From positions 1 through 64,000 of the forward strand of contig CAYWLG010000008.1 of NCBI GenBank assembly GCA_964459385.1: a DNA stretch of 64,000 nucleotides. The letters are read 5' to 3'. Origin of the DNA: UBA6107 sp964459385 (lineage in GTDB: Bacteria > Chloroflexota > Anaerolineae > Anaerolineales > Anaerolineaceae). A program made the position numbers and the translations under genes. The notes under the pieces are model-generated. The model was not told where the DNA came from, did no database searches, and was given only the letters and a program-made list of their open reading frames with translations. This document shows, piece by piece, positions 9,865 to 18,364 of the stretch; positions within the stretch are counted from its first letter, which is position 1, and every line of letters starts with the position of its first letter.

Positions 9865-11115
9865 CTAATTCTCCACGCGGGCTTCAAAATCGGCCCGAAA
9901 ATGTTGGATGCCCGAAAGCACGGCGCTGATCGAGAATTCGCCCAGCGCACAGAAGCATTTGTTTTGCATCTGATCGGCCACGGATTGCAGCAGTTCGATA
10001 TCTTCTTTGCTGGCTTTGCCGTGGTTGATGCGTTCGGTAATGTGAGCCATCCAGTAAGTGCCCTCACGGCAGGGGGTGCATTTGCCGCAGGATTCGTGTT
10101 TAAAGAAGTGCACGGTGCTTTCTACCAGGTCGCTGATATTCACCGTTTCATCCAGGATGATGACTGAGGCCGAACCAAGCTGGGCGCCCAGCGCCGGCAC
10201 GGATTCGTAATCCATAGAGGTGTCGAGAGCCGCCTCGGTGGCAGGGATGAGCGACGAGGAAGCACCGGCGGGCATGATGGCTTTGATGGGAGCGTCGTTG
10301 ATGATGCCACCGCCGTATTTGAAGATAAGCTCGCGGAAGGTGGTACCCAGCGGCAGCTCGTAGTTGCCCGGGTTCTTGACGCGACCGGAGAGGCTGAAGA
10401 TCTTGGTGCCGGGGCTCTTTTCGGTGCCCTGAGCACGGAAGTGAGCCACGCCTTTGCCCAGAATGATGGGCAGGTTGGCCAGCGTTTCAACATTGTTGAT
10501 GACGGTAGGTTTGTCGAAGAGCCCCTTCACCGCCGGGAAAGGTGGGCGCAAACGCGGCTGTCCGAGCTTGCCTTCGATGGATTCGAGCAGCGCGGTTTCT
10601 TCGCCGCAGATATAGGCACCGGCACCGAGGTGAACATGAATGTTGAGCGAGTATGAGGTGCCAAAGAGCTTCTCGCCCAAAAATCCTTTTTCGTAAAGTT
10701 CTGCCAGACGTTCTTCAAACTTGCGCGCGATCTGGGCAAACTCCCCACGGAAGTAAACATAAGCGTCGTGGGCTTCTACCGCGAAAGAGGCGATCATCAA
10801 TCCTTCGATGAACTGATAGGGGTTGCTTTCGAGGATCTCACGGTCTTTGAAGGTACCCGGTTCCGACTCATCGGCATTGGCCACTACATAATGCGGCCAG
10901 ATGTTGTTGGGCAGGAAAGACCACTTGACACCAGTCGGGAACCCGGCGCCGCCGCGTCCGCGCAGACCAGAATCTTTCACCTGCTGCACCACATCCTGCG
11001 GCTTCACGGCTGTAACCACCTGTTTCCAGGTGGAGAAACCACCATCTGCCAGATAGGTCTTGAGTTGATTCAACCCTTGAATTTCACGGTGGCGTAAGAG
11101 AAAAAGCTCACTCAT
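9865..11115 (-). CDS. nuoF: NADH-quinone oxidoreductase subunit F (FMN, NADH site)
   Basis: NuoF oxidises NADH and hands electrons from FMN to cluster N3. The 416-residue protein shows the glycine-rich FMN/NADH motif GLRGRGGAGFPTG (residues 50-62), the GAGAYICGEETALLESIEG segment (about 165-182) and the N3 cluster ligands C343, C346, C349 with a later cysteine near 389. Its start overlaps the nuoE stop by 8 bp. Length is normal, without the extra domains seen in HydB- or NfnB-like relatives, which supports the complex I role. Confidence 0.97.
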   Translation of the reverse strand: MSELFLLRHREIQGLNQLKTYLADGGFSTWKQVVTAVKPQDVVQQVKDSGLRGRGGAGFPTGVKWSFLPNNIWPHYVVANADESEPGTFKDREILESNPYQFIEGLMIASFAVEAHDAYVYFRGEFAQIARKFEERLAELYEKGFLGEKLFGTSYSLNIHVHLGAGAYICGEETALLESIEGKLGQPRLRPPFPAVKGLFDKPTVINNVETLANLPIILGKGVAHFRAQGTEKSPGTKIFSLSGRVKNPGNYELPLGTTFRELIFKYGGGIINDAPIKAIMPAGASSSLIPATEAALDTSMDYESVPALGAQLGSASVIILDETVNISDLVESTVHFFKHESCGKCTPCREGTYWMAHITERINHGKASKEDIELLQSVADQMQNKCFCALGEFSISAVLSGIQHFRADFEARVEN

Positions 11116-11626
11116 TGCTGGCCTCCCGCTTCATCGAAGCGGTCATCAAATGAATCCACTCGAGTGTGCGTTCAGGGGTTTGGTTCTCGTGATATTCGAG
11201 CTCGTCTTTGATCTGGGCCTGGAACATGGGGGCATGATCGCAGGCAGCCAGACATTTGACCTCTTCAACGGTGACCATGCCATCTGCTGTGGTCTGACCG
11301 GGTTCGATGCCCAGTTCGTTGCACAGGGCGGCTACATATTGTTTGGCGCCGCGCAGTCGGCAGGCTACGTCGGTGCAAACCTGCAAGCGGATCTTGCCAC
11401 CGGGGGCGTCATGGAAGAGGGTGTAAAACCCTACGATCGAAGCCACCTGAGTGGTAGAGACCTCACAGATTTCGGCAATGTCGGCCAGGGTTTGTTCGGT
11501 GATATATCCCGCATCTTCCTGGGCCAGGTGCAAAAGCGGCATTAATGCGGCTTGTTTGCGCTCTGGCGGATAGTTGGCCAGAATGCGCTCGATTTGCTTG
11601 GGAAATTTCTTGATTAACTGGTTCAC
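11108..11626 (-). CDS. nuoE: NADH-quinone oxidoreductase subunit E ([2Fe-2S])
   Basis: The 172-residue thioredoxin-like subunit binds the off-path [2Fe-2S] cluster N1a through C84, C89, C125 and C129. The start codon is GTG at 11626, overlapping the nuoD stop in GTGA, so translation is coupled to nuoD. The N-terminal helical bundle (LLHLAQEDAGYI) is characteristic of the 24-kDa subunit family. Confidence 0.96.
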   Translation of the reverse strand: MNQLIKKFPKQIERILANYPPERKQAALMPLLHLAQEDAGYITEQTLADIAEICEVSTTQVASIVGFYTLFHDAPGGKIRLQVCTDVACRLRGAKQYVAALCNELGIEPGQTTADGMVTVEEVKCLAACDHAPMFQAQIKDELEYHENQTPERTLEWIHLMTASMKREASNE

Positions 11627-12852
11627 CGGTCTGCATCTCCCAGAACGATATCAATACTTCCAATGATCCCGACCAGGTCGGCCACGAAATGACCCTTGGA
11701 AAGGATGGGCATGATCTGCAGCAGTGGAATGGACGGGGTACGGAAGTGAATGCGATACGGCTTGGGGCCGCCATCCGATTCGAGAAAAGCGCCCAATTCG
11801 CCACGCGGCGATTCAACCGCGGTATATACAGAACCTTTGGGTGGATTAAAGCCCTCCGTCCACAACTTGAAGTGGTGGATGAGCGCTTCCATGCTCACAC
11901 CGATCTCAGAACGGAGCGGGGGCACGTATTTGGGGTTATTATCGCGGATCGGCCCGTAAGGCAGGCTGTCGAGCGCCTGGCGGATGATGCGCAGGGATTC
12001 GCGCATCTCGGCGACGCGAACAAGATAGCGTCCATATATATCACCGCTGGTCTGGGTGGGAATGTCAAACTCATACTGCTCATAGCCGCAGTAGGGGTTG
12101 GCCTTGCGCTGATCGTGCGCCATGCCGGTGGCACGCAGCACCGGACCGGTCACGTTCCAGGCCAGGCAGGTGGCGGTGTCGATCTTGCCGATGCCTTTGG
12201 TGCGGTCAAGGAAGAGCGGGTTCTTGGTGAGCAGCCCCTCATATTCATCAATGCGGCGCGGCATGATCTCGAGGAACTGGCGCACAGCCGGTTCAAATTC
12301 GGCCGGTACATCGCGCCAGAGACCACCGGGACGGATGTAGGTGGTCATCATACGCTGGCCACTGACCATCTCGAAGATATCAAGGATTATTTCGCGCTCG
12401 CGCATGGCGTAAAGGAAGACCGACATGGCGGCCAGATCGAGAGCGGAGGTACCGATCCAGAGCAGATGCGATTGGATACGCTGCAATTCGGTGAGGATGA
12501 CGCGGATGGCATCGGCACGTGCCGGAGAGCGAAGGCAGGTCAGCTTTTCAACGGCCAGGCAGTAAGTGAGGTTGTTGCCGATGGTGTAGAGATAATCCAT
12601 GCGGTCGGTCATCACTTCAGCCTTTTGGTAGGTCTTGGCTTCCATATTCTTTTCAATACCGGTGTGCAAAAAGCCGATGTCGGGCACGCAATTGACCACG
12701 ATCTCGCCGTCGAGTTCGACGATCAAGCGCAGTACGCCGTGTGTGGAGGGATGCTGCGGGCCCATATTAAGCACCATTGTTTCGCCGCTTTGAGCGCGCG
12801 GGCTAAACAGATGGCGCAATTCATCGAGGGTAAATTCCTGAATTTCTCTCAT
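11623..12852 (-). CDS. nuoD: NADH-quinone oxidoreductase subunit D
   Basis: This 409-residue protein is the 49-kDa-type subunit, evolutionarily related to the large subunit of NiFe hydrogenase, and it forms part of the quinone-binding pocket. Visible motifs are GPQHPSTHGVLRL near the N terminus, with the histidine pair of the quinone site, and FLHTGIEKNMEAKTYQKA. It is not fused to NuoC. It starts 2 bp after the nuoC stop. Confidence 0.97.
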   Translation of the reverse strand: MREIQEFTLDELRHLFSPRAQSGETMVLNMGPQHPSTHGVLRLIVELDGEIVVNCVPDIGFLHTGIEKNMEAKTYQKAEVMTDRMDYLYTIGNNLTYCLAVEKLTCLRSPARADAIRVILTELQRIQSHLLWIGTSALDLAAMSVFLYAMREREIILDIFEMVSGQRMMTTYIRPGGLWRDVPAEFEPAVRQFLEIMPRRIDEYEGLLTKNPLFLDRTKGIGKIDTATCLAWNVTGPVLRATGMAHDQRKANPYCGYEQYEFDIPTQTSGDIYGRYLVRVAEMRESLRIIRQALDSLPYGPIRDNNPKYVPPLRSEIGVSMEALIHHFKLWTEGFNPPKGSVYTAVESPRGELGAFLESDGGPKPYRIHFRTPSIPLLQIMPILSKGHFVADLVGIIGSIDIVLGDADR

Positions 12853-12854
12853 GT

Positions 12855-13367
12855 TTACCTTTCCCCACGCGGTTTGAGCGCCTGAATCTCATCAACGTTG
12901 AAAGTGAACTGCACTTCTTCATAGCCGAGCGGGTAATCTTTGCGCAGCGGATGACCTTCCCAGTTGGGCGGCATCATAATGCGGCGCAGGTCAGAATGAC
13001 CCTTGAAGTGAATGCCGAAAAGATCCCAGATCTCGCGTTCACGCCAGTTGGCGTTGGGATAGACGGTTTCGACAGTATCGATCTCAGCCGGTTCGGCGTT
13101 AACCGCCGCGCGCAGGTTCAGATAGGTATGGGTGAGGGTGGAATAAACGATATAAACCACATGAAAGCGTGGTTCTGTCTGCGGATAATAATCGACGGCC
13201 GTTTCAACGGGCAGCATGTCAAAGGCGAATTCGTCACGCAGGGTTTTCAGGGCAGCGGCAATCTTTTCGGCTGGAACCAGCAGGGTTACTTCACCATTAA
13301 ATTCGCTGGCTGAGGCGCCGAAGCGGTCTGAGATTGCTTTAACGATTGGTTCAAATTGTGCTTGCAT
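12855..13367 (-). CDS. nuoC: NADH-quinone oxidoreductase subunit C
   Basis: The 170-residue 30-kDa-type subunit has the conserved core NWREREIWDLFGIHFKGHSDLRRIMMPPNWEGHPLRKDYPL, which packs against NuoD and NuoI in the hydrophilic arm. It has no catalytic group. It is a separate gene here rather than the NuoCD fusion found in enterobacteria. Confidence 0.96.
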   Translation of the reverse strand: MQAQFEPIVKAISDRFGASASEFNGEVTLLVPAEKIAAALKTLRDEFAFDMLPVETAVDYYPQTEPRFHVVYIVYSTLTHTYLNLRAAVNAEPAEIDTVETVYPNANWREREIWDLFGIHFKGHSDLRRIMMPPNWEGHPLRKDYPLGYEEVQFTFNVDEIQALKPRGER

Positions 13368-13375
13368 CTCGGCTC

Positions 13376-13858
13376 CTATTTCCAGGCGGCCAGTTTTTCG
13401 CCGTGAATTTTCTTGTGTAAAAGCACGACACCATTGATCAGACCCTCGGGACGGGGCGGGCAGCCGGCGATGTAGACATCTACCGGAACCACTTCATCTA
13501 CGCCCTGCACGACCGCATAGTTATTGAAAACACCGCCGCAAGAAGCGCAGTCGCCCAGCGCAATGACCCATTTGGGGTCAGGCATCTGGTCGTAAAGGTT
13601 GCGCAGCACGGGGGCCATCTTTTGTGAAACGCGGCCGGCCACGATCATCAGATCTGACTGGCGCGGGCTGGCGCGCATCAATTCCATGCCAAAGCGGCTC
13701 ATATCGTAACTGGGCGCCTGAGCACCCATCATTTCAATTGCGCAACAGGCCAAGCCAAAGAGCATCGGCCACATGGAGTTGGTACGAGACCAATTGACAG
13801 CCTGTTCAAGGGTGGTGGTGACAACGCCCAAATTTCCTGCTTTTTGTTCTACTCCCAT
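13376..13858 (-). CDS. nuoB: NADH-quinone oxidoreductase subunit B (cluster N2)
   Basis: NuoB carries the terminal [4Fe-4S] cluster N2 that reduces quinone. The four ligands are visible as the tandem C38-C39, then C104 and C133, with the same 65- and 29-residue spacings as in well-studied NuoB proteins. The 160-residue length is typical. The ATG at 13858 lies inside the last codons of nuoA (10-bp overlap), indicating coupled translation. Confidence 0.97.
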   Translation of the reverse strand: MGVEQKAGNLGVVTTTLEQAVNWSRTNSMWPMLFGLACCAIEMMGAQAPSYDMSRFGMELMRASPRQSDLMIVAGRVSQKMAPVLRNLYDQMPDPKWVIALGDCASCGGVFNNYAVVQGVDEVVPVDVYIAGCPPRPEGLINGVVLLHKKIHGEKLAAWK

Positions 13859-14205
13859 TCCAGGGCTCCCTTCTTCCAGACGTAAATGTAGCCTACGGCC
13901 AGAATAGCAATAAAGACGAACATCTCGATTAACGAGAACAGCCCAAGGGCTTTAAAGGTCACTGCCCAGGGCAAGAAGAAAATGACCTCAACATCGAATA
14001 AGATGAAGAGGACGGCGACCAGGTAGTAGCGCACCGACATGCGGCGTGTGCCCGGCCCATAAGGGATCATGCCCGATTCATACGGCTTGCCTTTTTTGCT
14101 GGTAGGACGATGCGGGCCGAAAATGCGCCCGATGATGACCACCAGAAAACCCAGTGCGGCCGCCAGCACGATGAGAATGATCAATGGAATGTACTCAATT
14201 AACAT
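13849..14205 (-). CDS. nuoA: NADH-quinone oxidoreductase subunit A
   Basis: The 118-residue, three-helix NuoA subunit opens the operon. The motif KKGKPYESGMIPYGPGTRRMSVRYYLVAVLFILFDVEVIFFLPWAV is diagnostic. An upstream in-frame ATG at 14268 would add 21 residues, but it would start inside the predicted -35 element and lacks a ribosome binding site. The ATG at 14205 has GAGGG in front and gives the usual family length, so it was chosen. Confidence 0.95.
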   Translation of the reverse strand: MLIEYIPLIILIVLAAALGFLVVIIGRIFGPHRPTSKKGKPYESGMIPYGPGTRRMSVRYYLVAVLFILFDVEVIFFLPWAVTFKALGLFSLIEMFVFIAILAVGYIYVWKKGALEWE

Positions 14206-14239
14206 GGGGACCCTCAATCGATGTAATTTGGAGAGGTTA

Positions 14240-14268
14240 AGTATTAATTTTATGTGCATATATGTCAA
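14240..14268 (-). promoter_or_regulatory. Predicted promoter of the nuo operon
   Basis: On the minus strand TTGACA (14263-14268) is followed after 17 bp by AATACT (14240-14245), a sigma-70-like promoter. Transcription would begin near 14232 and leave a leader of about 27 nt before the nuoA ATG. The perfect -35 hexamer is embedded in the nearer of the two direct repeats described next. Confidence 0.55.
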
Positions 14269-14282
14269 AAAGCATATATGTC
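14256..14282. repeat. Tandem 11-bp direct repeat at the nuo promoter
   Basis: GCATATATGTC occurs at 14256-14266 and again at 14272-14282, a 16-bp period. Each copy contains the palindrome CATATATG. The first copy overlaps the -35 element and the second lies just upstream of it, a placement that suits a regulator of the complex I operon. The regulator is unknown; the site is not a Rex box. Confidence 0.5.
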
Positions 14283-14373
14283 TGGCCTAATTTTACATCC
14301 AAATCGGATTTTTTGCACCAAAATGAGCCTAGAACGTGAAAGATTTCCCGAAATTTTAATAATTCGACAAAAA

Positions 14374-14434
14374 CATCTTCCGGTTGTTGGCCGGGGGATG
14401 TGAAGATTGTGGAAATCTGCGAAATTCGGAGTGG
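14374..14434. repeat. Hairpin-bearing direct repeat, copy A
   Basis: This copy shares GGCCGGGGGATGTGAAGATT and following bases with copy B at 17535-17606 in the same orientation. Across the common 55 nt there are only four mismatches, and copy B has a 10-nt insertion. The left end folds as a 10-bp stem with two GU pairs (14374-14383 with 14391-14400) around a 7-nt loop. Read on the minus strand the hairpin is followed by GTTTTTG, like a terminator. The flanking region 14283-14592 holds no other gene. Confidence 0.7.
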
Positions 14435-14592
14435 GCATGTTGTTCTCAAAGTGGAAAACCGCATAAATCTAATATCGGGTGATAATTAACTCGGTTGGTT
14501 ATGGTTATCAATGGGGTACGCGACCTCGCCGCCAACCTTTTTCCTTTCTGGCTGTATATATTACATGAGATCTCAGACTCACGGAAACGCTA

Positions 14593-15150
14593 ATGACTGA
14601 AGCACAAGCAATACGACGCCTGAAAAAAGGTGATATCGGCGGCATGGAGGAACTGGTGGAACTTCACCAACAGAAAGCCCTTCGAGCCGCTTGTCTGATC
14701 ACCCGGGATGAAGAGACAGCCAAAGATGCGGTGCAAGAAACCTTCTTGCGCATCTATCAACGCATTCGCTATTTCGATGAATCAAAACCTTTTGAACCTT
14801 ATCTGCTGCGCAGTGTTGTTAATACCGCCATCAATCTGGCAGAAAAACGCAGTAAAGAGATCAGGTTGGAGGAGGATTTACCGCCCGTTGATTTACAGTT
14901 ACTGTTTTCAAGAGCGGTTTCTACAGAGGACCAGGTGGAATACCGCCAACTTAAACAGGAGATCCTGGACGGGATTTCCAGACTATCTCCGCGCGAAAGG
15001 GCGGTGATCATCGAACGCTACTACCTTGAATTAAGTGAAAAGGAAATGGCAGAGATGCATGATGTCGCTCCCGGGACAGTGAAATGGGTCTTGAATGTGG
15101 CGCGAAAAAAGCTGCGTACGTTCATGGGAATAGAAAGTGATCTATCATGA
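14593..15150 (+). CDS. ECF-type RNA polymerase sigma factor
   Basis: The 185-residue protein has a sigma region 2 (about residues 10-75, with DAVQETFLRIYQRI) and a sigma region 4 helix-turn-helix (about 130-178, LSPRERAVIIERYYLELSEKEMAEMHDVAPGTVKWVLNVARKKLR). It should direct RNA polymerase to a small regulon. Its stop codon overlaps the start of the next gene as ATGA, the usual layout for a sigma factor and its membrane-bound controller. The ribosome binding site (ACGGAAA) is weak. The pair is bracketed by the direct repeats A and B. Target genes cannot be told from this window. Confidence 0.9.
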   Translation: MTEAQAIRRLKKGDIGGMEELVELHQQKALRAACLITRDEETAKDAVQETFLRIYQRIRYFDESKPFEPYLLRSVVNTAINLAEKRSKEIRLEEDLPPVDLQLLFSRAVSTEDQVEYRQLKQEILDGISRLSPRERAVIIERYYLELSEKEMAEMHDVAPGTVKWVLNVARKKLRTFMGIESDLS

Positions 15151-17405
15151 ACAAACATACATCCAATCAACTTTTAGACGAACTCGCCCGCGAATCGCTT
15201 GGGCAGGATATCAACCTTTCTTCAGATCTGATGATCAAGATAAGAAAGGAAAAAATCAAGACCATGAAAAAAAGAACCATAATCACAGCTCTGGCTGTTG
15301 TTGCAGTAGTGATTGCCATGCTGGCATCTGTGCCGGGGGTGGTGCAGGCGGTCAAGAACCTGTTGGGATTCATGCCCGGGGTCGGGCTTGTTGAACAGGG
15401 GACTTCGCTGCGAATTTTAATGGAAGCGGCGGAAACAACTTTTGAAGAAACAAAGATCACTGTTTCTCAAGCGGTGACTGATTCTGATCATTTACGGCTC
15501 TTCTATCAGGTAGAAGGTATCCCTGCGGTAGACACAGCCAACGCACAACAAAGCGATATTTGTCAGCGCCTGCCACAACTTAAACTCGCTGACGGCACTC
15601 TGTGGGAAGCAAAAACGATCAGTGGGAACTTCTGGGGCAGCGGCTACTCTCGGCAAATCGAATTTGCCGCCCTGCCCGTTGATGAAAATTCAGCTGTTCT
15701 GGTGCTGCCCTGTCTTGAGGGGAGTTTATCTACAGACGGACTTAATAACATCGAAATCCCTCTGAATTTTGTGAGTGCTCCTGCAGATCTAAAAGTGTAT
15801 CCTATCGTTGAGCTGCCAACACCTACCGCCGTTGCAATGCCTCAAAAGACGGGTTCAATAGCAGAGCATATTTCATTGATTGAGAATAAATACATCCAGG
15901 CTGATGGGCAACTTATCCTTATAGGGAGTCTTTCTTCTGATTCGCCGGAGTTTAGCTTGTCTTTGGTGGAAATCCAGGATGTCCATCTTGTGGATTCTGC
16001 TGGCCAGAATGTGGTGATCTCGGAAGACGATACCTTGACAGACCCAGCAGCAGACCGCACATCTCAATCACTGCCGTTAACTTACAAAACGGCCGGCCCG
16101 TTCGCTGCCGGTAAGGCAAGCCTGGTGATCGATCAGATGTGGGTCAAACGGTCAAGTGATGTCAGTTTCAGCTTTGATCCCGGTGCAGACCCAAAGCCAG
16201 GTCAAAGCTGGATGCTGAACAAGTCCCTGGAGGTGGACGGACGTAACGTCCTCATAACAGACGTTACTATGAACATGGATGGAGAGGGGCTGATGTTTGA
16301 TTACCAAACAACCGATGGTGTAACAAATGTTGTTCTATCAGACCTCGACCATCCGATGCTGGGCGGAGGTGGAGGTGAGAGCAACACCGGCTTTACATAT
16401 CGCGATGGGTTCCCCGCAGGTGTGATCAAGATCACTCTGACAAGTTATGACGAACTTGTTCCTGGGCCATGGGAGACGACGATCGACCTTCCGGCTTTCA
16501 CACAAGATACAGCTCCCACCCCATTGCCTGAAGCATGCCTGACCAATTCATCGTGGACAGAAGCACTCAACAGCAGCAACCGTGAACTTCCGCCAGAATT
16601 AGGTGGACATCTGATCCTGATGGGTACTTTGCCTCCTGATTACTACTATCATGTGCTCAGCACCGAACTAACCGGCAATAGCCCCATTGACCTGGGAGAA
16701 GGAGACAACGGGTCTCTTTCACCCGATCTAAAAACACTCATTTATTCAACCACTGATGGATTAATGGTTCGAGATATGGTTAGCGGCGAAACCCATCTTG
16801 TTGCTGGTACTTCCCGCAGAGATCGTGGCGCGCTTTGGTCCCCAGATGGCAGCCTGATCGCTTTCAGCAGAGGCCCAGCTTCGGGGTTGATTGGCGCCGC
16901 CGGACCGTATGAGTTGATGATCATGAATGCCGATGGATCAGATCAACATAAGCTTTTGGAGGAGATTGGCTCCCACATGGCGCAGGCCTGGATGCCTGAT
17001 GGAAAGAGCCTGATCTTTACAACCAGGCAGGCGGATGGGGTGCTTGTACGATCCATTAATATAGAAAACGGAGTGGTATCATCGTTGACCCAGGTAAATT
17101 ATCAAAACGCTGGGGTCGCTGTTTCGCCGAACGGCAAGCAGATCGCATATGAAGCAATGTTGCCAGGTGAACGTTATGGGATCTATGTATCAAACCTGGA
17201 TGGGAACGCTGCAAGGCTGATCGCCAATGCCGATCCAATTGTGGTTACCGTGCCGCAGTGGAGCCCGGATGGAAAATGGCTGATCATGAGTGTGCAGGAT
17301 ACATCGCTCTCGGAATATATGCCAACACTGGCGCTGGTCAATATTGAGAGTTGCAAGATCATTCCTCTGCCATCGCTGCAAGGGTATGTCACCTCGTGGA
17401 GGTAA
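15147..17405 (+). CDS. Membrane-anchored anti-sigma-like protein with TolB-type beta-propeller
   Basis: This 752-residue protein starts inside the sigma gene. It has a cytoplasmic N-terminal segment of about 43 residues, one membrane helix (about 44-62) and a long external region. Residues about 80-470 resemble the beta-rich DUF4179-like part of Gram-positive anti-sigma proteins. Residues about 520-752 contain at least five TolB/PD40 blades of the type W-SPDG-x-L-I-F-S (for example LWSPDGSLIAFSRG, QWSPDGKWLIMSV). The likely role is to hold the sigma factor at the membrane and respond to an external signal through the propeller. The short N-terminal part lacks the zinc HxxxCxxC motif of ZAS anti-sigma factors, so its anti-sigma activity is inferred only from the gene overlap and topology. 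Confidence 0.65.
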   Translation: MNKHTSNQLLDELARESLGQDINLSSDLMIKIRKEKIKTMKKRTIITALAVVAVVIAMLASVPGVVQAVKNLLGFMPGVGLVEQGTSLRILMEAAETTFEETKITVSQAVTDSDHLRLFYQVEGIPAVDTANAQQSDICQRLPQLKLADGTLWEAKTISGNFWGSGYSRQIEFAALPVDENSAVLVLPCLEGSLSTDGLNNIEIPLNFVSAPADLKVYPIVELPTPTAVAMPQKTGSIAEHISLIENKYIQADGQLILIGSLSSDSPEFSLSLVEIQDVHLVDSAGQNVVISEDDTLTDPAADRTSQSLPLTYKTAGPFAAGKASLVIDQMWVKRSSDVSFSFDPGADPKPGQSWMLNKSLEVDGRNVLITDVTMNMDGEGLMFDYQTTDGVTNVVLSDLDHPMLGGGGGESNTGFTYRDGFPAGVIKITLTSYDELVPGPWETTIDLPAFTQDTAPTPLPEACLTNSSWTEALNSSNRELPPELGGHLILMGTLPPDYYYHVLSTELTGNSPIDLGEGDNGSLSPDLKTLIYSTTDGLMVRDMVSGETHLVAGTSRRDRGALWSPDGSLIAFSRGPASGLIGAAGPYELMIMNADGSDQHKLLEEIGSHMAQAWMPDGKSLIFTTRQADGVLVRSINIENGVVSSLTQVNYQNAGVAVSPNGKQIAYEAMLPGERYGIYVSNLDGNAARLIANADPIVVTVPQWSPDGKWLIMSVQDTSLSEYMPTLALVNIESCKIIPLPSLQGYVTSWR

Positions 17406-17426
17406 CAAAGTGAGGTAAAGAATGAA

Positions 17427-17448
17427 GGGGAGGCGCATGAACCTCCCC
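17427..17448 (+). terminator. Hairpin after the sigma/anti-sigma operon
   Basis: GGGGAGG (17427-17433) pairs with CCTCCCC (17442-17448) around an 8-nt loop, 22 bp after the stop codon. There is no T run, so it may act with a factor or only protect the 3' end. Confidence 0.45.
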
Positions 17449-17534
17449 ATCATTACAATGGTGAATATTTTGAAATACTAGTTGGTTCTATCCAGATCGA
17501 TCAACAATACGCACGTTGAACACTGAAAAATAAA

Positions 17535-17606
17535 ATCCCCCGGTGGTTGGCCGGGGGATGTGAAGATTGAGGAAACCTGCGAGTCTCTGCGAAATTCGGA
17601 GCGGGG
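17535..17606 (-). terminator. Hairpin-bearing repeat copy B, likely sodA terminator
   Basis: ATCCCCCGG (17535-17543) pairs perfectly with CCGGGGGAT (17551-17559) around a 7-nt loop. On the minus strand the stem is followed by TTTTATTTTT, so it is a good intrinsic terminator for sodA, whose stop lies about 150 bp upstream. The hairpin plus about 45 bp on its plus-strand side is repeated as copy A at 14374-14434. The rest of 17406-17706 holds no gene. Confidence 0.7.
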
Positions 17607-17706
17607 TCTTGCTTTTTTGGCTTATCCGATTCCACCCTGGTGAGATAATGCCGAATGGGAATGTCCAAATTCTCCGCTTCAAGCTACGACAGGGGTACTC
17701 AATGTC

Positions 17707-18324
17707 TTACCGATAGAGTTGGTACTGCTTTTCTACAAAGCTCCAGTTGACGACGCTCCAGAAGGCTTTGACGTAATCGGGGCGGCGGTTCTGGTAATTC
17801 AAATAATAAGCGTGTTCCCAAACGTCCAGGCCAAGCAGGGGGAAGTGTCCATCCATGAACGGACTGTCCTGATTGGCGGTGGAGTATACTGCCAGATTCT
17901 TGTTGGTGTCAAGCACGAGCCAGGCCCAGCCAGAACCAAAACGGGTGGCTGCGGCGCCGCTGAATTTTTCAACGAATGCGTCAAAAGAGCCAAAAGCTTT
18001 ATCAAGATCAGAGAGCAAAGCGCCTTCGGGGGCTTTCTTGCCACCGGGGGTCAAGATCTCCCAGAAGAGGGAATGGTTGGCATGGCCGCCGCCGTTGTTG
18101 CGCACGGCAGTACGGATGGATTCAGGTACCTTGTTGATATCGCGCAAAATTTTCTCGACAGGTTGGCCTGCAAATTCAGGGGCCGATTCGAGGGCTTTGT
18201 TGAGGTTGTTGACATAAGCGCCGTGGTGCTTGTCATGATGAATTTCCATCGTGCGAGCATCGATCACGGGTTCAAGAGCATCAAAGGCAAATTTCAAGGC
18301 AGGAAGTTCAAATTGTGTAGTCAT
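17707..18324 (-). CDS. sodA: Superoxide dismutase, Mn-type
   Basis: This cytoplasmic 205-residue enzyme dismutates superoxide. The metal ligands are H29, H84, D167 and H171 (in EIHHDKHH, NHSLFW and DVWEHAYY). A glutamine at about 152 (NQDSPFM) and the GGHANHSLFW context are the pattern of Mn-dependent rather than Fe-dependent enzymes. No signal peptide is present. It is a single-gene unit with its own promoter and operator and a strong terminator hairpin downstream. In a probably anaerobic host it would protect against oxygen exposure. Confidence 0.94.
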   Translation of the reverse strand: MTTQFELPALKFAFDALEPVIDARTMEIHHDKHHGAYVNNLNKALESAPEFAGQPVEKILRDINKVPESIRTAVRNNGGGHANHSLFWEILTPGGKKAPEGALLSDLDKAFGSFDAFVEKFSGAAATRFGSGWAWLVLDTNKNLAVYSTANQDSPFMDGHFPLLGLDVWEHAYYLNYQNRRPDYVKAFWSVVNWSFVEKQYQLYR

Positions 18325-18364
18325 AGAGGTTTTCTCTTTAGATAGATATATTTTTTATTGCTTA

